64,000 nucleotides of DNA from assembly GCA_030762175.1 (NCBI GenBank), contig CM060831.1, forward strand, positions 67,376,001 through 67,440,000, given 5' to 3'. Source of the stretch: Metallyticus violacea. Its lineage: Eukaryota > Arthropoda > Insecta > Mantodea > Metallyticidae. Both the position numbers and the translations under genes were made by a program. Under the pieces are notes generated by a model. That model was not told where the DNA came from and did no database searches. It saw only the letters and a program-made list of their open reading frames with translations. Positions 10,205 to 20,762 of this stretch are shown here, in pieces (positions within the stretch are counted from its first letter, which is position 1; every line of letters begins with the position of its first letter).

Positions 10205-10580
10205 CTGTACATCCATCACCACATTTATGTCTGCCTCTTCATCTATAGTCAGTGAAATATAATGAAAAAGCGCATAGAGTGTTGCTTTCTAATCAGAACA
10301 CTTAATAGTGTTAGTTAATTTTACTTAAGTGGTCCCGCTATTAAATCCCGGTTGCCAAGGCGAACTTCGCTTCTTTTGCGGAAAAAGTGCGTCAAGCAGG
10401 AACTGCGTAAACTAAGCGAATTCCTCACCTAGCAGAGTAACTTTAAAAAAAGAATGTAAAATCCAAATTATAGCCTTTTAATTAATGAAATAAGTTATGG
10501 CACTACTGTGTGGTATTAGAGGAACAAAATTAGAATTCTAGCAAACTAAAAATATCACAAAAGAGAAAGCAAAATTTTGG

Positions 10581-10587
10581 ATTATTA

Positions 10588-10646
<59 letters not shown>

Positions 10647-10647
10647 G
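10581..10647. repeat. (ATT)n microsatellite
   Basis: Almost uninterrupted ATT repeat with one G substitution near the start. Confidence 0.98.
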
Positions 10648-11220
10648 AGATTAATCCACACAAATAAATGGAATAGTATTAATTAAATGAAATATATGAC
10701 CACAGACAGACAAAGCTATACTGTGTGGATATGTTTAAACACTTTTAAATGTTATCATATTTATGAACTCAGCCCGATATCTTTATATTCACTAAAATAG
10801 AGAAAAAAGTTTCGAGTTCCATTGCGTATTTAAGAAGATGGTGTTCATATGTTTTGAATAAAAGAAAAATATGTTACTATTTAAAACATTTACAATGAAC
10901 TATGCAAATGCACATAACCAACAATAAAAAACCAAAAGTTTATCGATTTTCGTTCGCTGTAACATTTAATTTAAATGTTATTGTAGTATGAAATGCAACG
11001 TAAACGTTCTCTGAAGATTATTGCAGATTGCTCTTACATACAAATATAATTCTCACACATACATATTAAATTAATGCTTCACATTTACTATCATCACCAC
11101 ATTCTCTTGTTGAATTTTAAACATATGCAACGTTACAAATACAGTTTGTATGCTGAATGAATTTGTCTTTTTATTTTAAAACAATAGAGATAATTAAACG
11201 CAAGAGCAGGTTTCAAATGG

Positions 11221-12240
11221 TTTTCAAGTATACCGCTACTCCTACTGGCCCAGTTTCCCTAATTTTCAGAAACTAATTTTTCTTATTTTATTTAAATAGT
11301 ATATACCGAACTTTTTGCGAAGAAACAAATATTGGTGCCAATATAGCGATTTTTAAATTTTGGGTTTCAGGTAAACCCCCACTCCTAATGACCCGATTTC
11401 ACTGATTTTTATTAACCATTTTTTTATTTTATTTAAATTTATTTAAATGGTGTGTGCGTGCACGCACGCACACACACAGAGTTTAGATGTGAAAAACAAA
11501 TGTTGATGTCGCTAGAGACATTTTTAAATTTTGGGTTTCAGGTAAACCTTTGCTCCTACCTAATAATCTGATTTCCCCGATTTTCAGAACCTATTTTTTT
11601 TTAATTGATTTAAATGGTATATGCCGAGTTTTGTTGTGAAAAAAGAAACATTTCTGTTAGAGCGATTTTTAAATTTTGGTTTTCGGGTAACCCGCACTCC
11701 TAATGGTCCGATTTCCCTGATTTTCAGAGACTATTTTTCTTATTTTATTTAAATGGTATATACGGAGTTTCATTGGAAAAAACATATACATGCCAGTAGA
11801 GCGATTTTTAAATTTTAGGTTTCATATAACTCCCCTCCTAATGGTTCGATTTCACTGATTTTCAGACTCTATTTTTCTTATTTTATTTTAGTAGCATATA
11901 CCGATTTTCCTTTACCAAAAATTAAAATTGCGTCCACTAGAGCGGTTTATAAATTTAGTCCACACTCAATAGCCCGATTACCCTGATTTTCGGCAACTGT
12001 TTTTTTTATCAATACATATTTTAAGAAATTACCGAGTTTCGTTGATAAAAAAAAACAAAAATTTGTGGCTGTTAGAGCTATTTTTAACTTTTTTTTTTTA
12101 AAAAAAAATCACTTTAGTTTAACCCCCACCCCCAATGGTCCAATTTTGCTGGTTAACGAATTCGACGAATTGTTTGTAATTGATGGTTATATGCAGAGTT
12201 TCGTTGAGAAGAAACAAAAATTGCGACTGCTAGAGCGTTA
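11221..12240. repeat. Tandem array, about seven units of ~140 bp, inside a CNNM intron
   Basis: The phrase ACTCCTAATGGTCCGATTTC and variants recurs at about 11,238, 11,381, 11,552, 11,696, 11,834, 11,962 and 12,127. Each unit then carries CCCTGATTTTCAGA, a CTATTTTTCTTATTTTATTT stretch, AAATGGTATATACCGAGTTT, GTTG.GAAAAAACAAA, CTAGAGCGATTTTTAAATTT and TGGGTTTCAGGTAAACCCC. Spacing varies from 128 to 171 bp because of small indels; the longest unit has gained a CG/CA-rich dinucleotide run at 11,455-11,478. Divergence between units rises towards the high-coordinate end. No coding frame is shared by the units. I do not recognise the family. Confidence 0.9.
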
Positions 12241-12751
12241 AATGACACATATATCACGCTACTGCATTCCTTCGGGATTCGATAAAATACACCTCAAACC
12301 AAACGGTACCCATATTCCTATTTCACGTTTTTTAAGTGGGGAGGAACAAGAGGGCTAAACAAAACGTGATCGACGATTTATTTCTCTGTTATATTTTAAG
12401 AGTTTAGCATGAACCATTTACCACGTTGCTTTTAAAATATCATAATTCTCTTTTGCTACGTGAATACAAAAGGAATATAAGGTACAGTATTGGAATATGT
12501 ATTGCATCACCCACATTCATCTAGAAATATCATTCTTTATACATTTTACTATAATTATGTTTCTAGGTATAACCAGAACATTTTGAAGTCTAAAATGTGA
12601 AATTTTGATGCAATCATTTTTATATCTGTCGAAAGTACACATAAGAAGTAAAACTGAACAAAATATCAAATTTTATATCTAATAGCCATAATGTTGTAAT
12701 TAAAATTGCATAAACCCGATGAGTTCTTTTTAATAATTATAATTAAAGAGT

Positions 12752-12755
<4 letters not shown>

Positions 12756-12801
<46 letters not shown>
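12756..12801. repeat. (CA)n microsatellite
   Basis: Pure CA dinucleotide run of about 23 units. Confidence 0.98.
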
Positions 12802-12804
<3 letters not shown>

Positions 12805-12904
12805 AAGTCCTTCTCATCGTAAAAATCTGGATCAATACTTTGTATTTACTCCCCGAGTTTTTATTACGCATCACATCTCTGTGTATTGAAAGTATTACAA
12901 TTTT

Positions 12905-13300
12905 GACTTCGTCATGCGAACTCAGCCTAAATCACATCCTATGGATGGCTTCAACCAGGTCTTTCTTATTTCTTGGTTTTTACTTGCTACAGCATTGCCA
13001 ACCATCTTCCGACAGTTCTCAATGGGATTGAGATCTGGCCTAGTGAGAGTGCAAATTCCTTGTTCAAGAAAACTTCCAACCTGTAGCATAAAATTGTAAC
13101 TTTTTTAGAATTATGTGCATATAACATGAATTTGATAAAATAGTAATTTAGTTTGGTTAAAGTAGTACTGTTTAAGCAAGGTATTCTTTTCTTGCTATAT
13201 TTCATCCTGGAAAATTAATTTTCCGGTGATACAAACTGCTTTACAATTGTTGGCATTAAACGTTGTCTTAAAATCATTATGTATGCATCTGCATTTACTG
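12905..13300 (-). pseudogene. Tc1-like transposase C-terminal fragment
   Basis: On the minus strand LTRPDLNPIENCRKMVGN matches the Tc1 hallmark SPDLNPIENxW around the third catalytic residue, followed by KTWLKPSIGCDL in place of the family's ELxxAIxxxW. Upstream (13,200-13,060) only vague matches remain. Frameshifts break it. It sits about 70 bp from the CNNM exon at 13,370 but on the intron side of the donor, so it should not affect the exon. Confidence 0.65.
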
Positions 13301-13369
13301 TTCCCTTAACAAAATGCGTTAAGAGTGAATGTCTTTATTAGCGCAAAAGTTTCTTGCTCTAGACCATAC

Positions 13370-13689
13370 CTGCGTTCTGCCTCGGAGCCTGTGTTGGCGA
13401 CAATCTTCAGTTCTGTCTGGTCCATGGACATGAGACCCAGGTTCAGGCCCGAGAAGAGAGCAGAAAAGGTCAAACAAACCACAATGATCATAATGGAAAC
13501 CCACAGAGGTAGCAGCTTCTCGTAAGAGCGCATAGCCATCCAGGACTCGCTTCCTTGATGTATCCACTGAGCCTTTGTGCTGGAATTTGGCAGATCTTTA
13601 ATGCAGACGTAGTAAGCTTGGTCTCCAATAGCTTGGGGCACTCGAATCTTCACAAGAACAGATGCATTAGTGAGCGAGTCTGTATCCAC
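13370..13689 (-). CDS. uex: CNNM magnesium transporter, internal exon: juxtamembrane segment and first membrane helix
   Basis: A 320-bp exon preceded by a pyrimidine tract and acceptor (TTTATTTTTACAG, ending at 13,690) and followed by donor GTATGG from 13,369. It opens in phase 0 with VDTDSLTNASVLVKIRVP, completing the extracellular domain, then YYVCIKDLP and WIHQGSESWMAM. The first hydrophobic helix is LPLWVSIMIIVVCLTFSALF, followed by the CNNM signature SGLNLGLMSMDQTELKI. It ends with two bases of an arginine codon in EAERR, which joins the 10.2 kb exon in phase. In CNNM proteins this helix and the loop after it form part of the Mg2+ path. The open frame continues past both splice sites into intron sequence, but homology stops exactly at them. 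Confidence 0.96.
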
Positions 13690-14035
13690 CTGTAAAAATA
13701 AAGAAACCAAGGTTTTAAAACAAAGGATTTTACGTTTTCTGCGCATGTACATAATCACCGAGTCATTGGACGCTACAATGTTGGCAAACAATTATAAGTA
13801 ACAAAACTATAAGACTCACATATGCAAAAGATTAAAATTGGTCACCAAAACGAGGAAATGTTAGGCGTTATTTAGGTTACCCATTGATCAGTTCGGTATG
13901 TCAACGCTTCATTCTCGGAACGTCAAACAATTCTTAAAAAGTAGATGATTTAAACGAGTAAATGCTGAAATTCTGGACTCTGGTGAAGAAATTAAGTATA
14001 ACCTTTGTGGTTATTTTGAGACAGAATTGATTTCT

Positions 14036-14470
14036 AGGGATGGTATTTCAGTCTTGCTCAACGGCTGGCCATTTGTGCCTTCGTCACCCAGTGGAGGCTC
14101 CTCTGGGAGGAAGGGACCTACGTTTCTAGACAGAATACCCCCTACACCATCGAAGCCCCGCCTCTCTCTCTCTCTAAGAAGCTCGAGCCCTTCAGAAGAC
14201 CCGCTTCTATACCAGACGCAAACTTTTTTCCAAAGCGCAAGCCACAATCACGCCGCACCATCCCACCTCGCTTGACACGCAATGAAATTATATGGAATGG
14301 GAGATCGGAAAAATCGTGGAAAGGAAAGATCTCTCTCGGTATTTGCCTAAGCGACCAGGAGAAACGACGAAAAAAACAGTCAGGATAGTCGGCCCGAAGC
14401 TGGAAACCTCCCGAATGGGAATTCCAAGCATCACCGCCTTTTCCCCTTTGGCTGGTGTCTGTCATTTACA
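14036..14470 (+). repeat. Unclassified GC-richer dispersed repeat, family J, copy 1
   Basis: Starts with TTTCAGTCTTGCTCAACGGC, then CACCCAGTGGAGG and TGGGAGGAAGGGA, a CT run, AATGGGAGATCGGAAA.., CGTGGAAAGGAAAG and CCTAAGCGAC. The same landmarks recur in order at 14,716-15,135, and the first part recurs at 36,166-36,345. It is clearly less AT-rich than its surroundings. No protein is recognised: open frames exist on both strands but are not shared between copies. Confidence 0.7.
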
Positions 14471-14536
14471 CTTCCCGTCTGCCGAAATGTATTCACCAAA
14501 AAGTAAGAATTATGGACAAATTAACGACTAAACTTA

Positions 14537-14650
14537 GGGATCTGCAACTTTACCGCGCTTATCTTAAGAATGATATAACAACCATCATAGTACTTTGGCC
14601 ATCTTCCCAACATCTCTAAGTCAGACAAATACTTTTAGAACACCCCTCGT
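14537..14650 (-). mobile_element. Isolated mariner end
   Basis: Resembles the outer end of the mariner at 29,490-29,570: CTGCAACTTTACCGCGC.., CATCTCTAAGTCAGACAAAT and GAACACCCCTCGT. No transposase remains next to it, so it is a relic end or a short deletion derivative lying between two family J repeats. Confidence 0.6.
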
Positions 14651-14715
14651 CTATCGCGTTATACTATTTCCAGTATGCTGAATTGAATTGGATTGAATTG
14701 CTAAGTTCAGTGGGA

Positions 14716-15135
14716 TGCTCGGTACCTCAGCTTTACTCAACGGTATATGCCTACGCCTCCAATAGGGGCACCTCACGGAGGGAGGGACTCATCGGGAGGA
14801 GTGGTGAGGACGGAATAATCGCGGTCCCTTGCATCATTTCCAAATAGAACAAGCCAACGTCGGCGGACCCTACCTTCAAGGAATTCGAAACCTTCAGGAG
14901 GGCCGTATTCACATCCGTCGCCAGGGCAGAAAACTTTTCTAAACTCAAGTCACTATCATATCACACTTAGCCTGCCACTTGTAATCCTGCAACAGAACCA
15001 ATGGAATGAAATGGGAAAGCGGAAACTTCGTGGAAAGGAAATAACCATCCAAGTCTTCCCCTAAGCGACATGGGGAAACTAGATGGCCCCAGGAATCTGT
15101 ACCCGAGTCCTCACGAATGCAAATATCAATCGCTA
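14716..15135 (+). repeat. Unclassified dispersed repeat, family J, copy 2
   Basis: Begins CGGTACCTCAGCTTTACTCAAC and carries the same later blocks as copy 1 (CCAATAGGGGCACCTC, CGGGAGGAGTGG, TGGAAAGGAAAT, CCTAAGCGACATGGGGAAAC). Same orientation as copy 1, about 680 bp away. Confidence 0.65.
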
Positions 15136-15451
15136 TGTATGAGTCACTTCGGTAATACTAAATTAGCACCGCGTCTATAATTTCTGCAGCCACCGGAGCG
15201 TCAAGATGATCATTAATATTGAAGAGCAATTCTGTAAACCTATTTGTTATTTTGGAAGAAGGAAAATTATTTATTTTATGGTATCGCTTCAAATTTTAAG
15301 AATTCTTTTATGTTATTACATGATAGGGGAAGGAATGTAAACTTGTAAACCTTGTTTTGTCGGACGAAAATTTTTTGGAGATATTGAGACAACTAATTTG
15401 AATTTCCAGAAATATTTTGATGTAGAGAAGGACTCAATGTTTTTTAAATAG

Positions 15452-15802
15452 TGTTAACTCCAGTTTTAACTACTGAGGTATTATAGGCGATCGACACTGA
15501 TGATATATACCTTTTTTTTAATGGTTTTAACGCCCGTTTTTACTACTAAGGCACCACAGGCGATGGACGCTGATGATATATGCGCTGAAATGATACTCGT
15601 ATGTTGGAAAAGGATTTTTTTAAAGGTAGGAAACGTTCCAGGCCTAAGTTTAGGGTACCTCCCCGACATTTACCATTTATAAGGACTGAGGAAAATCTAG
15701 GAAAAAATAACCTCAATCAGGAAGGAGGGTACTGTGGGGAAAAAGGACTCGAGACCTCCCGTTCACAGTTCACACCTTAAAAACCTCGGCCACCTATAGC
15801 GG
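15452..15802 (-). mobile_element. SINE family A, copy 2, with an extra partial tail
   Basis: The main body at 15,512-15,802 shows AACGCCCGTTTTTACTACTA, GGCACCACAGGCG, ACGTTCCAGGCCTAAGTTTA and, decayed, GACCTCCCGTTCAC and CCTCGGCCACC. Just before it, 15,452-15,510 repeats the 3'-tail part alone (TTAACTCCAGTTTTAACTACTGAGG). That may be a truncated second insertion or a tail duplication. Confidence 0.8.
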
Positions 15803-16065
15803 AATTACAAAAGTGAATGCAGTAGAAGACAAATAAGCTTAGTACAAGCCAAGAGTCGCTTCCTTATAAATCCTATTTTGTTAACTTCTGAAATAGTCAA
15901 AGGCTGCTCCCCTAAATAAATACATCGAGGATAAGCAAAACACTCTACAGTTTTAAATGGTCACTAATTGAAATCGAGAATTTGAACCGTTATAAAATAT
16001 TTCGATTTTCAATGTTCTATAAAGTAAATGCTTTAATTCTTCTGGCACCAGATAGTGGTAGAGCA

Positions 16066-16109
<44 letters not shown>

Positions 16110-16151
16110 TAATATTATTATTAATATTATTATTATTATTATTATTATTAT
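16066..16151. repeat. (ATT)n microsatellite
   Basis: ATT repeat with a few AAT/ACT interruptions. It produces the isoleucine-run false frame at 15,982-16,233. Confidence 0.98.
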
Positions 16152-16464
16152 AGTGGTTTGCACTGTACAATTAAATTATGTTATCTGTGTAGCGTGTACT
16201 CTGATTAATTTTAACGTAACGTGTGACCCATAAAGGAGGTTGAAGTCGATGTCGAATGTTCTGGCACTTCACAGCACACGCGACCAACTATAAGGCTTCG
16301 AAAGGTAAACCCCTACATTATGTTTAGGTGCCGATGTAAGTTATTTAAAATGTTACTGGAAAACGGGAAAAGATTAGTTTAATATAAGCGGGCCTAGGCT
16401 TGGGAACTTATTTTAATTGTTTTAGTAATTACGATAAACGACTATCTTAGAATTATATTATTAC

Positions 16465-17700
16465 AGAGGTGCTGCTCCAAAAGTCCCCACACCATGCCTT
16501 TATTTTATTCATCATCACCTACAAAATGGTTACTTTGGGAATCCTAGCGCTTCTGCCATGACTAAAATGCATCTTCAAGTCCTTTTTGACGGGTGTGTTT
16601 ATTACCACCTACGGTTCACCTTGATTCTCCTCTATCGTATGAAATCTTCGCGCTTTTAATTTAATTTTTTCACGGATTAATTTAATAACACGGAGCTATG
16701 TTATTACATAGGGAACAACCACCTCTGTTGTTATATATTTTTTTTTTTGCCAAACTTTGTTGCAGTATGTGGCCTAGCGTTATCATGGCGAAGGACCCGG
16801 TCGTTCCCGCTTCTCTTCTGTCTTGCATTAGTCGCCTTAGAACGTCACGATAAATTCTGCATAAATCCTTCGATCAGAAGTACATATTCCTTATTTGTTT
16901 AGGTTGATATCTATTATTTATGGACGCTCTTAAACATCTCAGGTCATCAGCGTTCCTTCAATACAGGAGATGAAATGCCAATAGCTTTTACGCAGAAGCC
17001 TCTTCTTTTAGACTTGGGGTATTTTTATGTGTCGTAAATCTATAACAAGAGTCTAACGACTATACCAACTCCTTATGGACAATCCTATCAATAAAGAAGA
17101 AACAGATCTATAACGATTAGATGTTACTCTTTACTAGACGAGTTTTCTACAACCGAAGTGAAACTGAGTTTGTAATTACTGCTGCTTAGTTTCGGGTTCA
17201 TGCTATAAATCCAACTTTGGCCAGTGTGACGTCTTGGAAAGAAAATCCGAATCAGTTTCCTGCGATCCTCTTTCTGTTAGTCGTGGCAAGAAGTTTGCAG
17301 CATTCCTTCTCACCTCCAGCTTTTCTGATAAACCCCGCTGATGAAAAAGCCCACGATGTCAAAATGTTTTGGATTGAATGTCTGCGTACTATCTTTCACA
17401 ATGCATTCCAAATAGTAATGGCATGTTCTGGTGTAAGATTATCCTGAACGTTTGTAATAAACGGGCGTTTCTGCAACACTTACAACTTGATACAGACACG
17501 CTGTTCTCTCAGATCCGTTATTGTAAAATGACAGCCTCTACTGGAAAAACGTCCGCCGACAACAAACTCTCAAACAATAGGCTTGGCATTTTGACTCACA
17601 ACATTCCACATAACGAAATTTGGTTGTACTTGCGCTCGATCGAAACTTCTGGCATTCTTTTGAACAGTACTTATTAGTACTAAACACATATATTGGCATA
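16465..17700 (-). pseudogene. Degenerate full-span mariner with an inserted SINE fragment
   Basis: Reading down from 17,700 on the minus strand: an N-terminal stretch (ERKYNQISLCGM, family: xRxNIKFCxKL), helix-turn-helix remnants, NFLPRLTERGSQE (family: FVPRLLTxEQKE), a block WIYSMNPKLSSS (family: WIYxYDPETKxQS), an eroded second catalytic region, and a C-terminal AF.SWQKR.DSQSNHFVGDDE (family: WxxRWxxCIxxxGxYFEGD). The low-coordinate end, GAGGTGCTGCTCCAAAAGTCC, looks like a terminal repeat. The transposase is broken throughout, and a family B SINE remnant splits it at about 16,912-17,062. Confidence 0.65.
16912..17062 (-). mobile_element. SINE family B, copy 2, partial
   Basis: Shows the tail-proximal half of family B: TTATGGACGCTCTTAAACAT, CAGGTCATCAGCG, GAAGCCTCTTCTTTTAGACT, then a decayed stretch. 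Head and B box are lost. It lies inside the mariner at 16,465-17,700. Confidence 0.8.
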
Positions 17701-18280
17701 CGGGGGGGGGACTTAATAATACAAATTATGCGTTAATAATGGGACTTAATAATTAAAATACTAATAATGAAACCAATTATTATTGTAAAAGTAAAGTATT
17801 CTTGACGTCAATAATCGCGAGCTAATTGAACGATCGTCTGTCGTGTGTAAAACATAGGAAAGGCTACTAAGTTATGCGCATGCGTATATCTGCAACGGCA
17901 GGTTTTCGGAAGTAAGAAGCGTCAGTCTATCAAGAGATGCGAGCGGGTGAAGATGTACAACTCCTCTCCCTGGCCATCGTAACAGCGTCCTACAGGTAAC
18001 ACGTTTTCATTGTGATACCACGAGTTAAGACCATTAAAAGCTGCAGTATTAGCGACCAAAGTACTAGTTCATTCATGTGATTAATCCTAAATACCCCTGA
18101 TAAGTGTTCATTAAATAAAAGAGTTATAGGGATTAGGATTGGAGCATGTCCCTAGCATTCAGTCATTTGTTTAGTTAGCCGCAGTAGAAATAAAGAAACA
18201 CACGGGTGTTCTTTCGGGGCTGTGCAACATAGATATTTTAATACGGTTTTATTTATTGCCACTTTGACTGCAATGTTTTT
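17701..18280. other. No gene recognised
   Basis: Includes a run of nine G at 17,702 and a duplicated GGGACTTAATAAT phrase (17,708 and 17,740). No coding signal. Confidence 0.4.
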
Positions 18281-18466
18281 ATCGCGATATCTGTAGATTG
18301 TGAACAAGAATATTGTAGGTCTGTAGGGATGAACGAAACGAATGAATGATGGCGAAATGAGCTCCTTAAAAAGCTATTTGGCATTCACCTTATCAGTATA
18401 GAATCTCCTCAAATGTTCTTACATAGACAACTAGGCCAGATCAGGAACAGAACCCAAGATAAATAT
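18281..18466 (-). mobile_element. SINE family C, copy 2, decayed
   Basis: Shares ATCTGTAGATTGTGAAC, GGTCTGTAGGGATGAA, GAATGATGGCG and AAATGAG with the copy at 48,993-49,222. The tRNA-like head is recognisable only as CAGAACCCA. Confidence 0.65.
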
Positions 18467-19139
18467 GCACTGTTCCCTTATTGTTTTTAATTACTTATAA
18501 CAACGTATGTTTTCATAGCAATAAAATAACTATGTGTACTACTTTCTTAAAGCTCAATAATGGTGTTTTATAAATGCCCAAAGTTGTTCCATTAAGTTAG
18601 AATAACGACGTGTCGAGAACACTACAAGGTGATATCTGAAACCCAGCCCGTCAAATCATGTTATCTATTTCTGCTATTCCTTCCTTTCGCTGAACGTGAT
18701 TTACTGCATGGTGTTGAAAACGTCTGACACCTATTGTACCTTCAGTCAGTGATTCGAATGCTATTGAAAAAAGAACAACTAGCAAAGTGCACGCAGAAAC
18801 GATTTTGCTATACGGGTCAGTTGGCATCACGCATATGGATTTTTTTTTTTTTTTTGTCGTTTTTCAGCTGTTGCTCGCTGTGTATACCAAACGTTTTTTG
18901 TTCTTCTCTGATATGCGATCGTTGTTAAGCTCTAACCTTGAGTGGCTTGGTATGCAAATAACAGTCTATCCTAAGGTACACAAATACTGTAGGAATTGAC
19001 TTTCCCAAAGCGTTAGGCGGCAAATCCATATGAAAATATTATGCTTCAATATACGCGAATTAAATGTATGAGGGGCTCGAGGTAGTAAAACATAAAACTG
19101 ATATGTTGGGGGGCATTTAATGAAAAAAAATGAATAAAT
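18467..19139. other. No gene recognised
   Basis: AT-rich; contains a T15 tract at 18,840. No convincing coding motif. Confidence 0.35.
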
Positions 19140-19700
19140 CTAATTATCTGATTTACAAACACATTTTCCAGCGTATAAGAAACTTCTAAATGTCTTTATC
19201 AGAGAAAGAGTAGAGTTGGGTTTTCAGCCAGTTGCACAGGAAACCACACCTTCGTCACTGTCGAAAGGCTGACTTCTCAATGCTTCTTTTAACTTCCCAA
19301 AATGTGGTAATCGCAAGGCAATAAATGTGCACCAAACTTTTCAGTAGATTCCTCGAGCTGTGTGCGGCCAGGCTTTATCATGGAGAATCGGTTGTTTTCT
19401 TTTTCACCGATATGCACGTTTTGCCTCAAGCAGAAGCTGGCAGTAATAAGCAGCATTGCCTGTTTGATGTTCGCAAAGAAAACTGAATAACAAAACGCCT
19501 GGGGAGTCCCAGAAAGTAGTCAAGAGGACAGACCATTAACGTTGACTTCTACTGCAATGTTCTTTGACATCTGAGGGATCATGTTCGGCATAAAAGACCC
19601 GAAATGCGGGGCAAGGGGAATTAGAGTCCCCTTCACAACAATGCACCCATATTACAGGTTACTAACTAGTGAATTTCTTGGTCGCAAGAGCATGATCAAT
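19140..19700 (-). pseudogene. Degenerate mariner transposase, C-terminal part
   Basis: On the minus strand KEALRSQPFDSDEGVV matches the mariner segment LKxxLxGxxFxxDEEV, and FSDKDI.KFLIRWKMC matches FYxxGIxKLxxRWxKC near the C-terminus. Upstream, LPCDYHILGS.KEAL corresponds to LAPCDYHLFGPLKEAL around the last catalytic residue. The frame is broken by stops and the N-terminal half is not identified. Confidence 0.65.
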
Positions 19701-19934
19701 TGTGATGAGAAATATATGCAAATGCATGTTTGTATTGCAGCTGTATATCTTAATAAAACTTAAAAATTGCATGTTTCATGGTTAATTAACACATTTATAA
19801 GTGTATATCTTTTACGTTGGTGCATATTTATACTTTTCTGTGGCGAACATAATCTTTTAGTTTTCTGGACTTAAGTAAAAGATGCAACATACAGCAGAGC
19901 TATCTTTACTTACCTAAAAGAACTTTGATAAGAT

Positions 19935-20118
19935 TTCCATTGAGGCATCACAGGAGATGGACTACGGTGACATTTATTATTATTAAAGGAAGCATCCGGC
20001 ATTTGCCATTTTTCAGGACTAAGATACCTAGAAAACATCTCTGAGTGAACTTTCTTGAAGGGCATCGAACCTCTAACCTTCCGTTCACGAGTTCATGACT
20101 TAATGACCTCAACCGCTC
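19935..20118 (-). mobile_element. SINE family A, copy 3, decayed
   Basis: Recognised by GAGGCATCACAGGAGATGGA, GCATCCGGCATTTGCCATTT, CAGGACTAAGATACC, ACCTTCCGTTCACGAGTTC and ACTTAATGACCTC in the family order. The central GGAACGTTCCAGGCC segment has been deleted. Confidence 0.75.
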
Positions 20119-20460
20119 TTATAATTGGCGGCAATATGCGCTAAGCAGTCTTTATTTTGTCCATTAGTGATACATAAGCTGCATGGAAAATTTTTCCAAA
20201 ACGTTAAAAGATACACCCATAAAAAATCTTTGGTTCAAGAATGCATAAAATAATATTCATATCTATGCATAAGCAAAATTGGAAATGTACGTTGTCAGCT
20301 ATGAAAAAAAAGTATATTTTTGTACATTTTAATGAATAATACGTATTTATCGAGTTATAATTTGATTAGTTGCGTTAATATTCGTTTTTCCATTTCAATT
20401 TTTAAGAATTATTTGGTAACTTCAACTGTATTACAACAGTCACTTAGAAAGTAGTGACCG

Positions 20461-20762
20461 CTGTGGGTGGCCGAGGTCATTAAGGTGCGGACTAGAGAGC
20501 GGAAGGTCTGGGGTTCGATTCCCGCCAGGACTGTCCTCCCTGACTGAAGTTTTTTCCACGTTTCCCTCACTCCTTATCAATGGCAAATGACGGGGAGATA
20601 CCCTAAACTTTAAACTTAGGCCTGGAACGTTTCATTCCTTTAAACAAACAAAAAAAAAAAAAAAAAGTTTCCCAATTCATCATTTCATCTCGTGTATCAC
20701 CAGTGTCCACCGCCTGTGATGCCTCAGTAGTAAAAACGGGAGTTAAACACTATTAAAAAAAG
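20461..20762 (+). mobile_element. SINE family A, copy 4, near full length
   Basis: Head GGTGGCCGAGGTCATTAAGG (A box) and GGGGTTCGATTCCCGCC (B box), then CTGTCCTCCCTGACTGAAG, GACGGGGAGATACCCTAAAC, TTAGGCCTGGAACGTTTC, an internal poly-A run, ACCGCCTGTGATGCCTCAGT and the tail AAAACGGGAGTTAAACACTA. The most complete plus-strand copy here; no clear target duplication was found. Confidence 0.9.

Larger units (their letters stand above)
10205..13369 (-). other. uex: CNNM intron (3,165 bp)
   Basis: Bounded by donor GTATGG next to the 13.4 kb exon and acceptor ..TGTACAG next to the 9.9 kb exon. It contains an ATT microsatellite, a ~1-kb tandem array, a CA microsatellite and a Tc1 fragment, each listed separately. 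Nothing else coding was seen. Confidence 0.92.

Noticed and set aside
14027..14465. Long frames on both strands in the GC-richer repeat
   Set aside because: Not preserved in the sister copy at 14,716, so likely a composition effect.
15982..16233. Open frame with a long isoleucine run
   Set aside because: Product of the ATT microsatellite.
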